From Yoonia sediminilitoris (GTDB lineage: Bacteria > Pseudomonadota > Alphaproteobacteria > Rhodobacterales > Rhodobacteraceae), in contig NZ_QBUD01000018.1 of the NCBI RefSeq assembly GCF_003058085.1, positions 1 through 59,191 on the forward strand: a DNA stretch of 59,191 bases, given 5' to 3'. Below, piece by piece: positions 39,810 to 48,677 of this stretch. Made by a program: the position numbers and the translations under genes. Every line of letters starts with the position of its first letter. Within the stretch, counting starts at the first letter, position 1. The notes under the pieces are model-generated. The model was not told the DNA's origin. It did no database searches and worked only from the letters and a program-made list of their open reading frames with translations.

Positions 39810-41612
39810 TCATATCTCCTCTTCGGCCCAAAGCGACGGAATGTCATTCAGCTTCCATTCCTGCGCGACGGCCTTCATGGATCGTTCCAGCAGGTTCAGA
39901 TCGGCCCCTGTGGGGCACATGCGCGGGTCCAACAATGCTGGCAAAGGATTTGCATTTGCATCGCGAAAAAAGCCAATCATCGGCTGTTCCTGCACGCAGA
40001 TCGCGCAAAGATTTTGGCGCAGTTCGCGGCACCATCGCGGCCAGTCTCTGGGGTGAATATTTGCCTGGGTTTCGCCTAGCCGGACCAGAAGGCCCATCAT
40101 CCGGCGAATGGCATATGTGGCGGGGGGCAGCTCTGGTGAGTCAGAGGCCTCAACCAATGGCTCGCCGCCTTCGGGGCCATCATCGGACTGATCTGCGTCC
40201 ATGGGTTCCGGGAACGATCCAAGCCCCGCTAAAACATCTTCCACCGTCATTTCGGTTGGGCGTGGCGCGACAAGCACGCCCTCCGCAATGACCGGAAGGC
40301 GCCAGTCGCCGTGTAAGAGGGTCACGATGGCGGGGGCTGGCGCAGGCCATGCGCAGGGCGTTGAGACAGTTGCCCCGTCCCGGCCTGCAACATCAAGAAC
40401 AATCCCGTCGGGTGCAGAAAGCGTGCCGTCCTGCCAGATCAACCACGACACCGGGGGAAGCGCTGCAGGCTCTTCCGGGGGCACAAACCCACTGCCGGGC
40501 TGTAGCGCTGACAGTGTCACCGTGTCGTTGAACTGGATTGGCAACAGGGTTGCAAGGCCACCTTTGCTGTTCTTTCGTTGGCGCCATTTCAATCCCTTTG
40601 GAAGATCAACGACGACACCTGCCTCAAGATTACCGCCTGCGTTTGCGGCGGTTTCAAAACCGTTACGGCTGAGATTGCCCGACCCTATGTAGACGCGCCC
40701 TTGGGCCTCATCCTGACCCGAGGCCAGCAGAACAAATTTGGCATGAAGCCGCCCGTCCTCGCCGTGCAAGGCAGAGGTCGGGCGCCGCAGGTTCCAGCCC
40801 GCGTCGGTCAGGGCAGGAGCCCGCATGGCCAGACCTTGACAGGACAGCGGGTTGAGAAACAGATTCAGAGTGGCCGATTTTTTCAAGAGCTTTTCCGCCA
40901 GCAGCGTCTTGCGGAGCCTTTCAGGCAGTCCCGCGCTACCATCGCCTTCGGCTTCGAAATAGCCGGAGCCGAGGATGAGGCGATCTGCCCTTTTTCGCAG
41001 TCCCAGCCGCTCGACAACCTGCGGGAGCAACGCCTGAGAGCGGCTGTCGATAAAGCGGGGCTGCAAGGTGGAGGCCGGAAGGCGCCTGATTTCGGCCTCC
41101 AGCCGCGCATAGGGCAGTGCGCCGTCATATTTGCGTTCAATCAGCGTGCAATCCCCACGATTGCGCAGCCAGTCGAACATCGCCCACGCGGCCTGAATAT
41201 CTGCGATGTCTTGATCGACGGGCGTGTCAGTCTGAAGGTCAATGGACCAGAACAAGTCGATGCTGTCCGTCAGCGGATCTTGTGTCCAGTTTCCGGTGCT
41301 GACCGCAAGTCGGATGACATATCCATCCTCGTCGCGCTTGCGAAATCCCATCAAGGCAACCTTAGCGTGCAGCAGGTTATAGCCCCGATCCTGAAGCCGC
41401 ATCCACATCCATGCCAGGCCCGGTATGTCCGAAATTGCATTGATTGTAGGGTGAATGAATGCGGCAAGTACCGGGCGTGCCATTTCACCGGTAAAGCTGC
41501 GCCGGATCTGCCCCATCACCTTAGGCGTTGCCGTAAATCCGCAGAGGAAACCGAAATCTCCGAAACAATTCTCGGGCGGCATGAAGAGGGTGATAAGCGT
41601 TGTGTTCATCAT
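39810..41612 (-). CDS. PLD-family nuclease-like protein with two HxK motifs
   Basis: 600 residues. Two phospholipase-D-type half sites: H82-A-K84 with STGN at 105-108, and H290-A-K292 with GSGN at 310-313. The two half sites normally form one active centre, so the protein should work as a monomer; the HxK...GxxN pattern fits Tdp1-like or defence-type PLD nucleases. Residues from about 400 to the end are unrecognised and acidic. The start overlaps the upstream gene stop and the stop overlaps the SNF2 start. Nuclease activity is inferred from family. Confidence 0.82.
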   Translation of the reverse strand: MMNTTLITLFMPPENCFGDFGFLCGFTATPKVMGQIRRSFTGEMARPVLAAFIHPTINAISDIPGLAWMWMRLQDRGYNLLHAKVALMGFRKRDEDGYVIRLAVSTGNWTQDPLTDSIDLFWSIDLQTDTPVDQDIADIQAAWAMFDWLRNRGDCTLIERKYDGALPYARLEAEIRRLPASTLQPRFIDSRSQALLPQVVERLGLRKRADRLILGSGYFEAEGDGSAGLPERLRKTLLAEKLLKKSATLNLFLNPLSCQGLAMRAPALTDAGWNLRRPTSALHGEDGRLHAKFVLLASGQDEAQGRVYIGSGNLSRNGFETAANAGGNLEAGVVVDLPKGLKWRQRKNSKGGLATLLPIQFNDTVTLSALQPGSGFVPPEEPAALPPVSWLIWQDGTLSAPDGIVLDVAGRDGATVSTPCAWPAPAPAIVTLLHGDWRLPVIAEGVLVAPRPTEMTVEDVLAGLGSFPEPMDADQSDDGPEGGEPLVEASDSPELPPATYAIRRMMGLLVRLGETQANIHPRDWPRWCRELRQNLCAICVQEQPMIGFFRDANANPLPALLDPRMCPTGADLNLLERSMKAVAQEWKLNDIPSLWAEEEI

Positions 41613-42817
41613 GCTGGTTCTTCATCTGCTGAATCCTGACATCCAGGGTTCACGCGGCCGTTTAGTTCGGTCGCAACGCAATGAAGGTTGTAAAGTCGGA
41701 ACAACTGAGGCGCGAATTCGGCATCTTTGACGGGTTCGCTTTCACCGCTGGCCGACATCTCGTTGGCTGCTGGCCCCAGACCGATACGACCGTCCCGCCA
41801 CCGGATCACCGTTCCCTCGCGCTCGGCCAGTTTCTGAAGAAGCTGCGGGATGGACAAGTCCCTGACCTCAGATAGGAATTTTCGGCTGGTTGCCTCTGCT
41901 CTGGCGTCAATTCTGTCGCCCTGCTGGCGGGCGTATTGGCGAAGCGCCGCGAGGGGCTCGCCCGCCAAGTTGCTGGCCTCGTCGACGGACAGCACAGCGG
42001 CCGCATTGGCATCGCGAAGTTCAAGCAGACGATGTTCCAAGCGATACAACACCGCGAGCGCGGCATTGCGCAAATCCATGAAAGCGGCCCCCGCGCGCAG
42101 GTCCGTCCAGTGGTCAGGGGTTATCCCGCTGAGCGGTTCCACAGCATCAAGTTGGCTTGCACTGGGCCCGGTCCCAAGTGCCACGAGGGACCGGCGACGC
42201 GACGTTGACGGATCGTCACCTCCGATAAGGCGGGCCAGGATCAGCTTGCGCACTTCGGGTGGGACGGCAGCATTGGGCGACAGGTCTTCCCTCATCTTTT
42301 TCAAACCATGAGGGTCTCCCCCATGTGCCCATGCGCCCAGAATACGACGGTAGTTTGCCATCACCGGCAGGTTCAGCATCTGCGCGCCAGCAGTGTGGAT
42401 GGTGAAGGCACCATAGCGACTGCCCCGCACGAAACCAAGCGCGACCAGCGGTTGCACCATAGCCATGCGGATGGGTTGAACCACGTAGGTGCCGCGTCGT
42501 TTCAGGTTCTTGAAACTCCAGTCTTCCAGCCCTTGCATCTTGCGTATACCGCGCACTCGACGGTCCGCCAGGCGCTCTTCAGTTGCTTGTCGCATCATCA
42601 ACGCTTCGATGGCGTTGCCGACTGGCAAGGCCGGCACACGTAACTCCTCTGCGATGGATACCGCCAAAACGGACCAAAGGATCGGCATCGGAAACCACAT
42701 GCCGCCCAAGCCCGGAACCGAACAGTCGTTGAAATGCCGCACGGCGCTGGCAAGTCCAAGGTTCTGCTGCCTGCGCAGTGAAATGAGCGTGTCAGGCGCC
42801 AGTATTCCCCAAGACAT
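41609..42817 (-). CDS. unrecognised protein of the AddAB-PLD-SNF2 operon
   Basis: 402 residues from ATG 42817, which forms TGATG with the upstream stop (an in-frame TTG lies three bases earlier). I do not recognise a family. The N-terminus has GLGGMWFPMPILWSVLAVSIAEEL, hydrophobic but with charged flanks; the middle is rich in helices (LMMRQATEERLADRRVRGIRKMQG) and includes a possible winged-helix-like stretch around 105-140. No catalytic motif is evident. Strict overlap with both neighbours says it is an integral part of the system, possibly a DNA-binding, adaptor or sensor subunit. Confidence 0.7.
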   Translation of the reverse strand: MSWGILAPDTLISLRRQQNLGLASAVRHFNDCSVPGLGGMWFPMPILWSVLAVSIAEELRVPALPVGNAIEALMMRQATEERLADRRVRGIRKMQGLEDWSFKNLKRRGTYVVQPIRMAMVQPLVALGFVRGSRYGAFTIHTAGAQMLNLPVMANYRRILGAWAHGGDPHGLKKMREDLSPNAAVPPEVRKLILARLIGGDDPSTSRRRSLVALGTGPSASQLDAVEPLSGITPDHWTDLRAGAAFMDLRNAALAVLYRLEHRLLELRDANAAAVLSVDEASNLAGEPLAALRQYARQQGDRIDARAEATSRKFLSEVRDLSIPQLLQKLAEREGTVIRWRDGRIGLGPAANEMSASGESEPVKDAEFAPQLFRLYNLHCVATELNGRVNPGCQDSADEEPA

Positions 42818-45800
42818 CAAAGTAAATCGCCTTGATGTGCGTGGGCGTCTGCCGAAGCCATATCCACAAGATCAAGTCGGCCATGATCGACCCAAAGCAC
42901 GGCCATACCATTCAATTCATACGACGGAAACATGTCGCGGACCAATCCGCCATAGGCCGAAAGTTGTGGCCAATAAGGGCCAAGTCCCAAACCCGCGCCG
43001 CCGGTCTTGTGGTCGATCAACAGGCGCCCCCTCGGCCCAATTGCTAGTAGGTCGATCATCCCAGGAATTTCAGCACCCTCTGGTGTGTGTCCCAGAACAG
43101 GGATCTCACATTGCAGATCAGTGTAGCCGGCGGCTGCCAGCCAGGTCTTTAGCGCGGTCGCCCGCTCTGCCACGAGCGCCAGGGTAGCCTCATCCAGCCC
43201 TGTGGCCGCAGGCAAGGCTGCGATCAGGTCTGATCGTGTCAGGCAGGTGCGTATGGCAAGATGCAGCGCGGTGCCCCGGGCAGCAGTGTTGACGGTGCTG
43301 GGCCAAGGTGCACCGAGGGTAATCCCGCGCGAGTCTGGTGTCGGCTCGGCGGTTGCGGTCTGTGATGGCTGCAAGCGCCATGGCGACGTCGGCATACTGG
43401 GCAATGGTACGGCATCGCCGAACCGGGGCGTATCTGTCCCCACCTCGGTCTGATAGTCCGTGAAACTCGCATGTTCCGGCAATTGCATGATCACCGTTGG
43501 GCAATCCACTCCGCCAATTCGCAGCTTCCCGTCCGCAATCTGCGGCGCACAGGTATCGTCGAACACATGGAACAGGCACTTCGCTTCGGGCGTTTCTTCC
43601 TCGCGCTCTTTCAGGAATCCCGGCCATTCCAGCACCAGGCGGTCACGCGCGCGGGTCAGGGCAACATAGAGCAGGTTTTTCGCATTGGCTTCGAAGGCCT
43701 CGCGGCGATCCTCGATAAAGCGCCGGCCAGCCTCGGGTGCGGCAAATCCGGGCGTGTGGATCAGGGCGGCAGAGGCCAGCACAGCGGCCATGTCGTCAAT
43801 CTTGTCCAACGCGTCGAACCGGGTTGCGGTGCTGCCCGGCCATTCTTCAATACCATGGTCGAATTCGGCGACCACGGTGATCGGCCATTCCCGACCCTTG
43901 GAGGCGTGCCATGTGACGATCTCCACCGCTTCCGCGCTGTTCCCCGAGGGATCGGGACGGCGATCAAAATCGCGATCAGCCGCGCGCGCATCGAGCCAGC
44001 CGAGAAACACCTTGGCAGTTTCGCCGTGGAAACCGGAGGCAGCTTTTAGGTCGCGGTGCGCGGTTTCGAATTCACTTGCCTCGGCTTCGAGTCGCAGAAG
44101 GTCGGCGCGAGCTGCTGCAGCGTCAGGATGACGGGCGGCCCAAAGGCGGAGACTGGCGGCGTCGAGGACGACGTCCAGCGCGGTCGATACCGGCAGGCGC
44201 GCGAGCCGATCAGACAGGGCCGCCAGGCGTATGAGAACCGGATCATCCGCCAACCGACCGTCGATCTGTGCGGCCATCGCAACTTGCAGGCTTAGCGGAT
44301 CTGGGCCGAGCGTGCGCAGCAAAAGCCCCGAATGAATATCGGCGGGGTTCGCGGCATAACTCAGCGCGGCGCGGGCTGCCTGCACCACAGGGCTTGCCGC
44401 CCAGCCGTCCTCGGCGATGCGGACAGGCACACCGCGTGCCCGCAACTCCTCCGCGTAGCGGGCGGCGGTGGCGTGGCGGCAGACCAGAAGTGCCATGTCA
44501 GAGGGGCGGGCGCTTCTGGCAGCTTTGGTGTGCCGGTCTGTGATCAACTCGCCTGTTTTCAGGATGCTGGCGATGCGCTCGGCGATATGTTCCTGGGGTT
44601 TTGACGAGGTCCTGACCCCGCGCCCTTTCACGACATTCAGGATCTCCATGGCCGGACCCGCCACCGGATCGCGGGTCGGGGACAGCGGGTTATAGCTTGC
44701 GCCGAACAGCCCAGTTCCCATGGCATTGATGAACTCCATCACTGCCGGCGTCGAGCGCCAGTTGCGGTCAAGAGGTTGCGTTGCCTCTGGGTTGGCCGTT
44801 GCAAGGGCTTGCGACAGGCGCGAATCCGCGCCTTGAAAGCCCATGATCGACTGTTTGACATCACCCACCAGCAGAGTGCGCGGGGCCTTTGCTCCGAGCT
44901 GCCAGAGCAGGGCAAACTGCACTGGGTTCGTATCCTGGAATTCGTCAATGATCACGCAGTCGATTTCATCGAGCACAGCTTGTCGCACCGCCTGATCGGT
45001 GCGCAACAGACGTTCAGCCCCTGCGATCATGTCGGCAAAATCGATTAAGCCAAGTGCCTTCTTGCGCGCCTCATAGGCCTCCATCACTTCCTGTGCGCAA
45101 GCAATCAGGCACGACAGATGCAGCTTTGCATCCGCCAGCGGGCCGGGATGGGTGGGCAGCACATCGGCGGCCTGCATGATTGCCTCGGCAAGCGCATCAT
45201 AGCCCTCTGGAGTCTTCGTGCGGCTATTTGAGATGAAGAGGCTACGCAGGGATTGCCAAACTCCCCAGTCCCGAGCCAGCAGTGCGGGTTCCCGCTCAAC
45301 GCGACGAAGGAGCGCGAGGTTCTTTTCCAGTGTCTTGCGCGGACCTTTGGCCGTCACAGTAGCCATGCCGCCCTCGGGAAAACTCGCAAGCATGGCCCGA
45401 ACCGCAAAGACCAGCGCGTCGCGGGCAGCGGCGGGATCGGTCAGCACCTCGCCGTATATCGTATCGAGGCGCGTCAACGCCGGTGCAATAAGGCCGGGAT
45501 CGCGGCCCTTGTCACCCAACCCGCGCAAGAGGTCGATCATCGACAGCACACGGCCGCGCAATGAGTCCTCGACCGTTTCGCCCTTTTGCCAGTTGGCCTG
45601 ATAGCCGAAGCGCTCGGGCTCGGCCTTGATCGGGTCCAGCGATCTGGCATGTGCCAGTGCCTGTCTGATCAGCAGGTCGCGCTCGGCATCGCCAAGATGG
45701 CGCGGTTGCAAGGACGCACCCGCCGCCAGCGCATGTTCCGTCAAAAGCCGCAGGCCCAGCCCATGAATGGTCGAGACATAGGCACGCTCGACTGCCATGG

Positions 45801-46023
45801 CCTCGGCCACCAGCCCGTCCGCCAGAAGACCCGCCCGGATGCGTTCGCGCAATTCGCCTGCGGCGGCTTCGGTGAAAGTCACGGCAAGGATGCGCTCGGG
45901 GCGCACGACCTTGCGTTTGACCCAGTCAGAAAGCTGCGTCTTGATACGATGGGTTTTTCCCGCGCCCGCGCCTGCAGGCACAATCACCAGTCCCCGGTCT
46001 GAATCGAATTTGCCCATGATCAT
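42817..46023 (-). CDS. AddA/UvrD-like helicase-nuclease
   Basis: 1068 residues from ATG 46023; the second ATG at 46017 is better spaced from GGAGG and may be used. The SF1A helicase has PAGAGAGKT at 16-24, AVTFTEAAAGELRERI, VIIDEFQDTNPVQF (motif II), GDVKQSIMGFQGAD and ALTRARDRLVL (motif VI). The C-terminal RecB-like PD-(D/E)XK nuclease shows PGMIDLLAI and LLIDHKTGG, then QLSAYGGLV. The layout equals AddA. It lies downstream of an AddB-like gene but is embedded in a defence operon, so it is likely a dedicated paralogue and not the cell's repair enzyme. Confidence 0.88.
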   Translation of the reverse strand: MIMGKFDSDRGLVIVPAGAGAGKTHRIKTQLSDWVKRKVVRPERILAVTFTEAAAGELRERIRAGLLADGLVAEAMAVERAYVSTIHGLGLRLLTEHALAAGASLQPRHLGDAERDLLIRQALAHARSLDPIKAEPERFGYQANWQKGETVEDSLRGRVLSMIDLLRGLGDKGRDPGLIAPALTRLDTIYGEVLTDPAAARDALVFAVRAMLASFPEGGMATVTAKGPRKTLEKNLALLRRVEREPALLARDWGVWQSLRSLFISNSRTKTPEGYDALAEAIMQAADVLPTHPGPLADAKLHLSCLIACAQEVMEAYEARKKALGLIDFADMIAGAERLLRTDQAVRQAVLDEIDCVIIDEFQDTNPVQFALLWQLGAKAPRTLLVGDVKQSIMGFQGADSRLSQALATANPEATQPLDRNWRSTPAVMEFINAMGTGLFGASYNPLSPTRDPVAGPAMEILNVVKGRGVRTSSKPQEHIAERIASILKTGELITDRHTKAARSARPSDMALLVCRHATAARYAEELRARGVPVRIAEDGWAASPVVQAARAALSYAANPADIHSGLLLRTLGPDPLSLQVAMAAQIDGRLADDPVLIRLAALSDRLARLPVSTALDVVLDAASLRLWAARHPDAAAARADLLRLEAEASEFETAHRDLKAASGFHGETAKVFLGWLDARAADRDFDRRPDPSGNSAEAVEIVTWHASKGREWPITVVAEFDHGIEEWPGSTATRFDALDKIDDMAAVLASAALIHTPGFAAPEAGRRFIEDRREAFEANAKNLLYVALTRARDRLVLEWPGFLKEREEETPEAKCLFHVFDDTCAPQIADGKLRIGGVDCPTVIMQLPEHASFTDYQTEVGTDTPRFGDAVPLPSMPTSPWRLQPSQTATAEPTPDSRGITLGAPWPSTVNTAARGTALHLAIRTCLTRSDLIAALPAATGLDEATLALVAERATALKTWLAAAGYTDLQCEIPVLGHTPEGAEIPGMIDLLAIGPRGRLLIDHKTGGAGLGLGPYWPQLSAYGGLVRDMFPSYELNGMAVLWVDHGRLDLVDMASADAHAHQGDLL

Positions 46024-48566
46024 TCCTCCTCAATCTGGCGGATGAATGAAGTTACGAGGGCCGAGCCGTCGGTCAGCGCATAGGGCGTAAACCCCGCCTC
46101 TTTCTTGAAGAACCCCTCGTCGAGCGAGGTGTTGAGCACGACCCGCCCCGCACCAAGCTCGGCCAACCGCTCGGCCAGCTTTGCAATCGCAGCCAGGTTG
46201 ATGGCATCGCCCATGTCGCGGGCGGGTGAACCCTCGGCCACGGGCAGACCTGAGGTCAGAAAACCACCGTCATTCATCAGGTGATAGGCGATCCCGACGT
46301 CACGGCCGATCAACGGATCCATTCCGTCCCCGTCGCGCCGTGCGGGACGCGCGATCATGTCGCGATAGAGCCCCGCTTGCAGATCCCAGCCCGCCTCCAT
46401 CCGCTTGCGCCTGGCCGATGTGCCGCTCTTCTTGTGGTCAACGACCAGCAGCGCTCCGTCTGGCAATTCAAGGATCGCATCCGCTTTACCGTGCAGGTTG
46501 ATGCCATGCGCTTCGCCAGCCAGCCAGATTTCATTGCCAATGATTTTCGCGCCAAGCGCCAACAGATATTCGCGCCAGCGAAGGGCCGCTTGAAGAATTT
46601 CGCGTTCCAGCCCGCTGCGTTCCATTTCCCATGACGCGCTCCGTAGGAACCCGGCATGGCGGGTCAATGCGCGATCATAGGCGTCGGCCACTGCCGCGGT
46701 CAGGGCCGCAGGGTCAGGAATGGGTTGGTCCTTGAGAAACACATGCTCGAACACATCATGGGCGATGTTTCCTTTGGCCATGACATCCAGCTCTTCTGCC
46801 GACCAAGTCATATCACTGGCTGCGACTTCGCCCAGAAGCCAGGCCAGCGGGCTGACCAAAAGCGTCTCCAGTCGCGAGGGTGATTGAGGTTTCATCGTTC
46901 CGTCATCTTTTTGGCGCAGGGCCAACAAGTCGACCCCCGGGAAAGCCAGAGCCTCTGGCAGATCGGGCGGTTCCGGCACCGGTGGCAGGTGATGGTGCGT
47001 GATGGGCCAATCTGCTGGTGGCAAGAGCGACAGGTCTAGGATCAAATCGGCAGCATCTTCGACACCCTCGATGGCGCGCGCAACCAGCGAAAGCCCTGCC
47101 GAGGGTTGCAGGCGCACACCGGACAAATCCCGCCAAGGGGTCAGGAATGTCACCGTCTCAGAGACCGCCTGAAGCTGTTGATCAAATAACGAGAGCCCAT
47201 AAGCCAGCCCTTCGGCCCGGCCTCGCAGCTGCAAGCCAACAGATCCGCGGATTGCGGCGATCTCGCTTTCGAGAAACATCGGATTGCCGCGCGTCCGCGT
47301 CGGGTAAAGGCCGTCGGTGAAATCCGTCACGATCAGATGTCGGCAGGGGCGCCACGGACTGTCCTGCGCGGACCACAGGCTAACGCCCTCCAGAATGCGA
47401 TCTGGATCAGCACTGAGAGGCGGTGCAATCTGAATGCCCCGCAGGATTGCCTCCCAATCCGGGCTACCGTCACCGGGCGGAATGGGCAGGCGCGCGCGCA
47501 CGTCCTGACCTTTTTTGATCCTTTCACAGATACGGTCGAGCAAGAAACGCAACTGCGCGAGGCTGCCCGCGGAAGACCGGATGTCTGTCCACAATTCCTT
47601 ATGCGCAGGGGTGGATGACAGGATCTCGCCCCGGAAATCGCCGCTGATCAGGCTTTCGGCTAGATCACGTCCGGACTGCGAGGACCAAGGCATCAGAGGT
47701 GATAGCGCAAGACTTGCAAGCACCATTCCCGGGGTCGGTGTGCGCTTGGCAAGTGCCAGATGAAGGGCTGTCTCGCCAATGATGTCGCGCTCTGGCAGGC
47801 TGCCGGGAAGGCCGGATAGCGGCACGCCTTGCTCGGCGAAGGCGCGTGCGATTTGGCTTGGATTATTGTCGGCCGTGACCGCGATGTCGCGAGCGGGGAC
47901 CCCGGCCTCAATCAGAGCGCGTGCCCGCGCCGCTGCGAAATCCGCGCAGGCCGCCGGATCACGTAAGCCAAAGAATGCAAGGCTATCGTCAGCTTTTCCG
48001 ACTGAAATATTTGGCGCAGCAATGCCGCTCTGTAGGGCGTGAACTCTGCTCCCAACCGGCGCGGCGAGACCTCTGTCGGGTGCAGGAACTGTGCCAAACT
48101 CTTGTTTCAGACGCGTATACAGAGCACGCATCGCAGCAGGTGCAAGCGGGTCGAGCGATCCTTCGACCACCGGTAACTGATCAAGGAACTTACCATGCGG
48201 AAGCTCCAGAACATGTCGCACTGGGGCCAGTCCCTCGGGCAGTGAATCGCCCAGCCTGCGCCACAGCCCGATCAGTGCATCCAGATGCCGCCGCGCACGG
48301 CTGCCTTGCAAGGGATCTGCCACGGGCACATGGAGATCGTCGGTGGCTAGCACCAGATCCTCCAACGCCATACTGACTGCCGAGATCGTCTCGACCGGTG
48401 CGTTGGCAACGCTGTTTTTCCAGACGGGATCCGAGTCGTCGATAATCGCCTGCCCCGGCGACCACTCCGACGCTATGGGCGCAAGCGAAAGCTCTGCGAG
48501 GCTGGTATCAGTCAGGCGATACGGCAAACCAGAACGGGGATCAGCGACGAGAAAAGGGTAAAACAT
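46020..48566 (-). CDS. AddB-like PD-(D/E)XK nuclease family protein
   Basis: 848 residues. The C-terminal domain begins SPSRLETLLVSPLAWLL and has GNIAHDVFEH, KADAILEL and LLVVDHKKSG, the RecB-like nuclease signature. Upstream, FGLRDPAACADFAAARARALIEAG and LIVTDFTDGLYPTRTRGNP recall the inactive helicase core of AddB; no Walker A is visible. AddB's iron-sulfur cysteines are not obvious. It forms an AddAB-like pair with the coupled gene downstream and opens the operon. A promoter probably lies in the 110-bp AT-rich gap to 48678. Confidence 0.8.
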   Translation of the reverse strand: MFYPFLVADPRSGLPYRLTDTSLAELSLAPIASEWSPGQAIIDDSDPVWKNSVANAPVETISAVSMALEDLVLATDDLHVPVADPLQGSRARRHLDALIGLWRRLGDSLPEGLAPVRHVLELPHGKFLDQLPVVEGSLDPLAPAAMRALYTRLKQEFGTVPAPDRGLAAPVGSRVHALQSGIAAPNISVGKADDSLAFFGLRDPAACADFAAARARALIEAGVPARDIAVTADNNPSQIARAFAEQGVPLSGLPGSLPERDIIGETALHLALAKRTPTPGMVLASLALSPLMPWSSQSGRDLAESLISGDFRGEILSSTPAHKELWTDIRSSAGSLAQLRFLLDRICERIKKGQDVRARLPIPPGDGSPDWEAILRGIQIAPPLSADPDRILEGVSLWSAQDSPWRPCRHLIVTDFTDGLYPTRTRGNPMFLESEIAAIRGSVGLQLRGRAEGLAYGLSLFDQQLQAVSETVTFLTPWRDLSGVRLQPSAGLSLVARAIEGVEDAADLILDLSLLPPADWPITHHHLPPVPEPPDLPEALAFPGVDLLALRQKDDGTMKPQSPSRLETLLVSPLAWLLGEVAASDMTWSAEELDVMAKGNIAHDVFEHVFLKDQPIPDPAALTAAVADAYDRALTRHAGFLRSASWEMERSGLEREILQAALRWREYLLALGAKIIGNEIWLAGEAHGINLHGKADAILELPDGALLVVDHKKSGTSARRKRMEAGWDLQAGLYRDMIARPARRDGDGMDPLIGRDVGIAYHLMNDGGFLTSGLPVAEGSPARDMGDAINLAAIAKLAERLAELGAGRVVLNTSLDEGFFKKEAGFTPYALTDGSALVTSFIRQIEEE

Positions 48567-48677
48567 GGTTTGCCTGTAGATAATGCTAATAACGCAGTGT
48601 ATTGAGCATCCAATCTAAATCAATGATCTATATGGCTTTTGCGGTTTATAATTCAGCAATTGCAGCAATCGCTTTTT

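Noticed and set aside
40578..41639. 353-codon plus-strand ORF antisense to the PLD gene
   Set aside because: The minus-strand frame carries two complete HxK motifs and operon overlaps; the plus frame has no domain.
37250..48566. DISARM or Dpd system for the SNF2/PLD operon
   Set aside because: No DrmA/DrmB, methyltransferase, or DpdA/DpdB-like gene is present, and AddAB-like proteins are not part of those systems.
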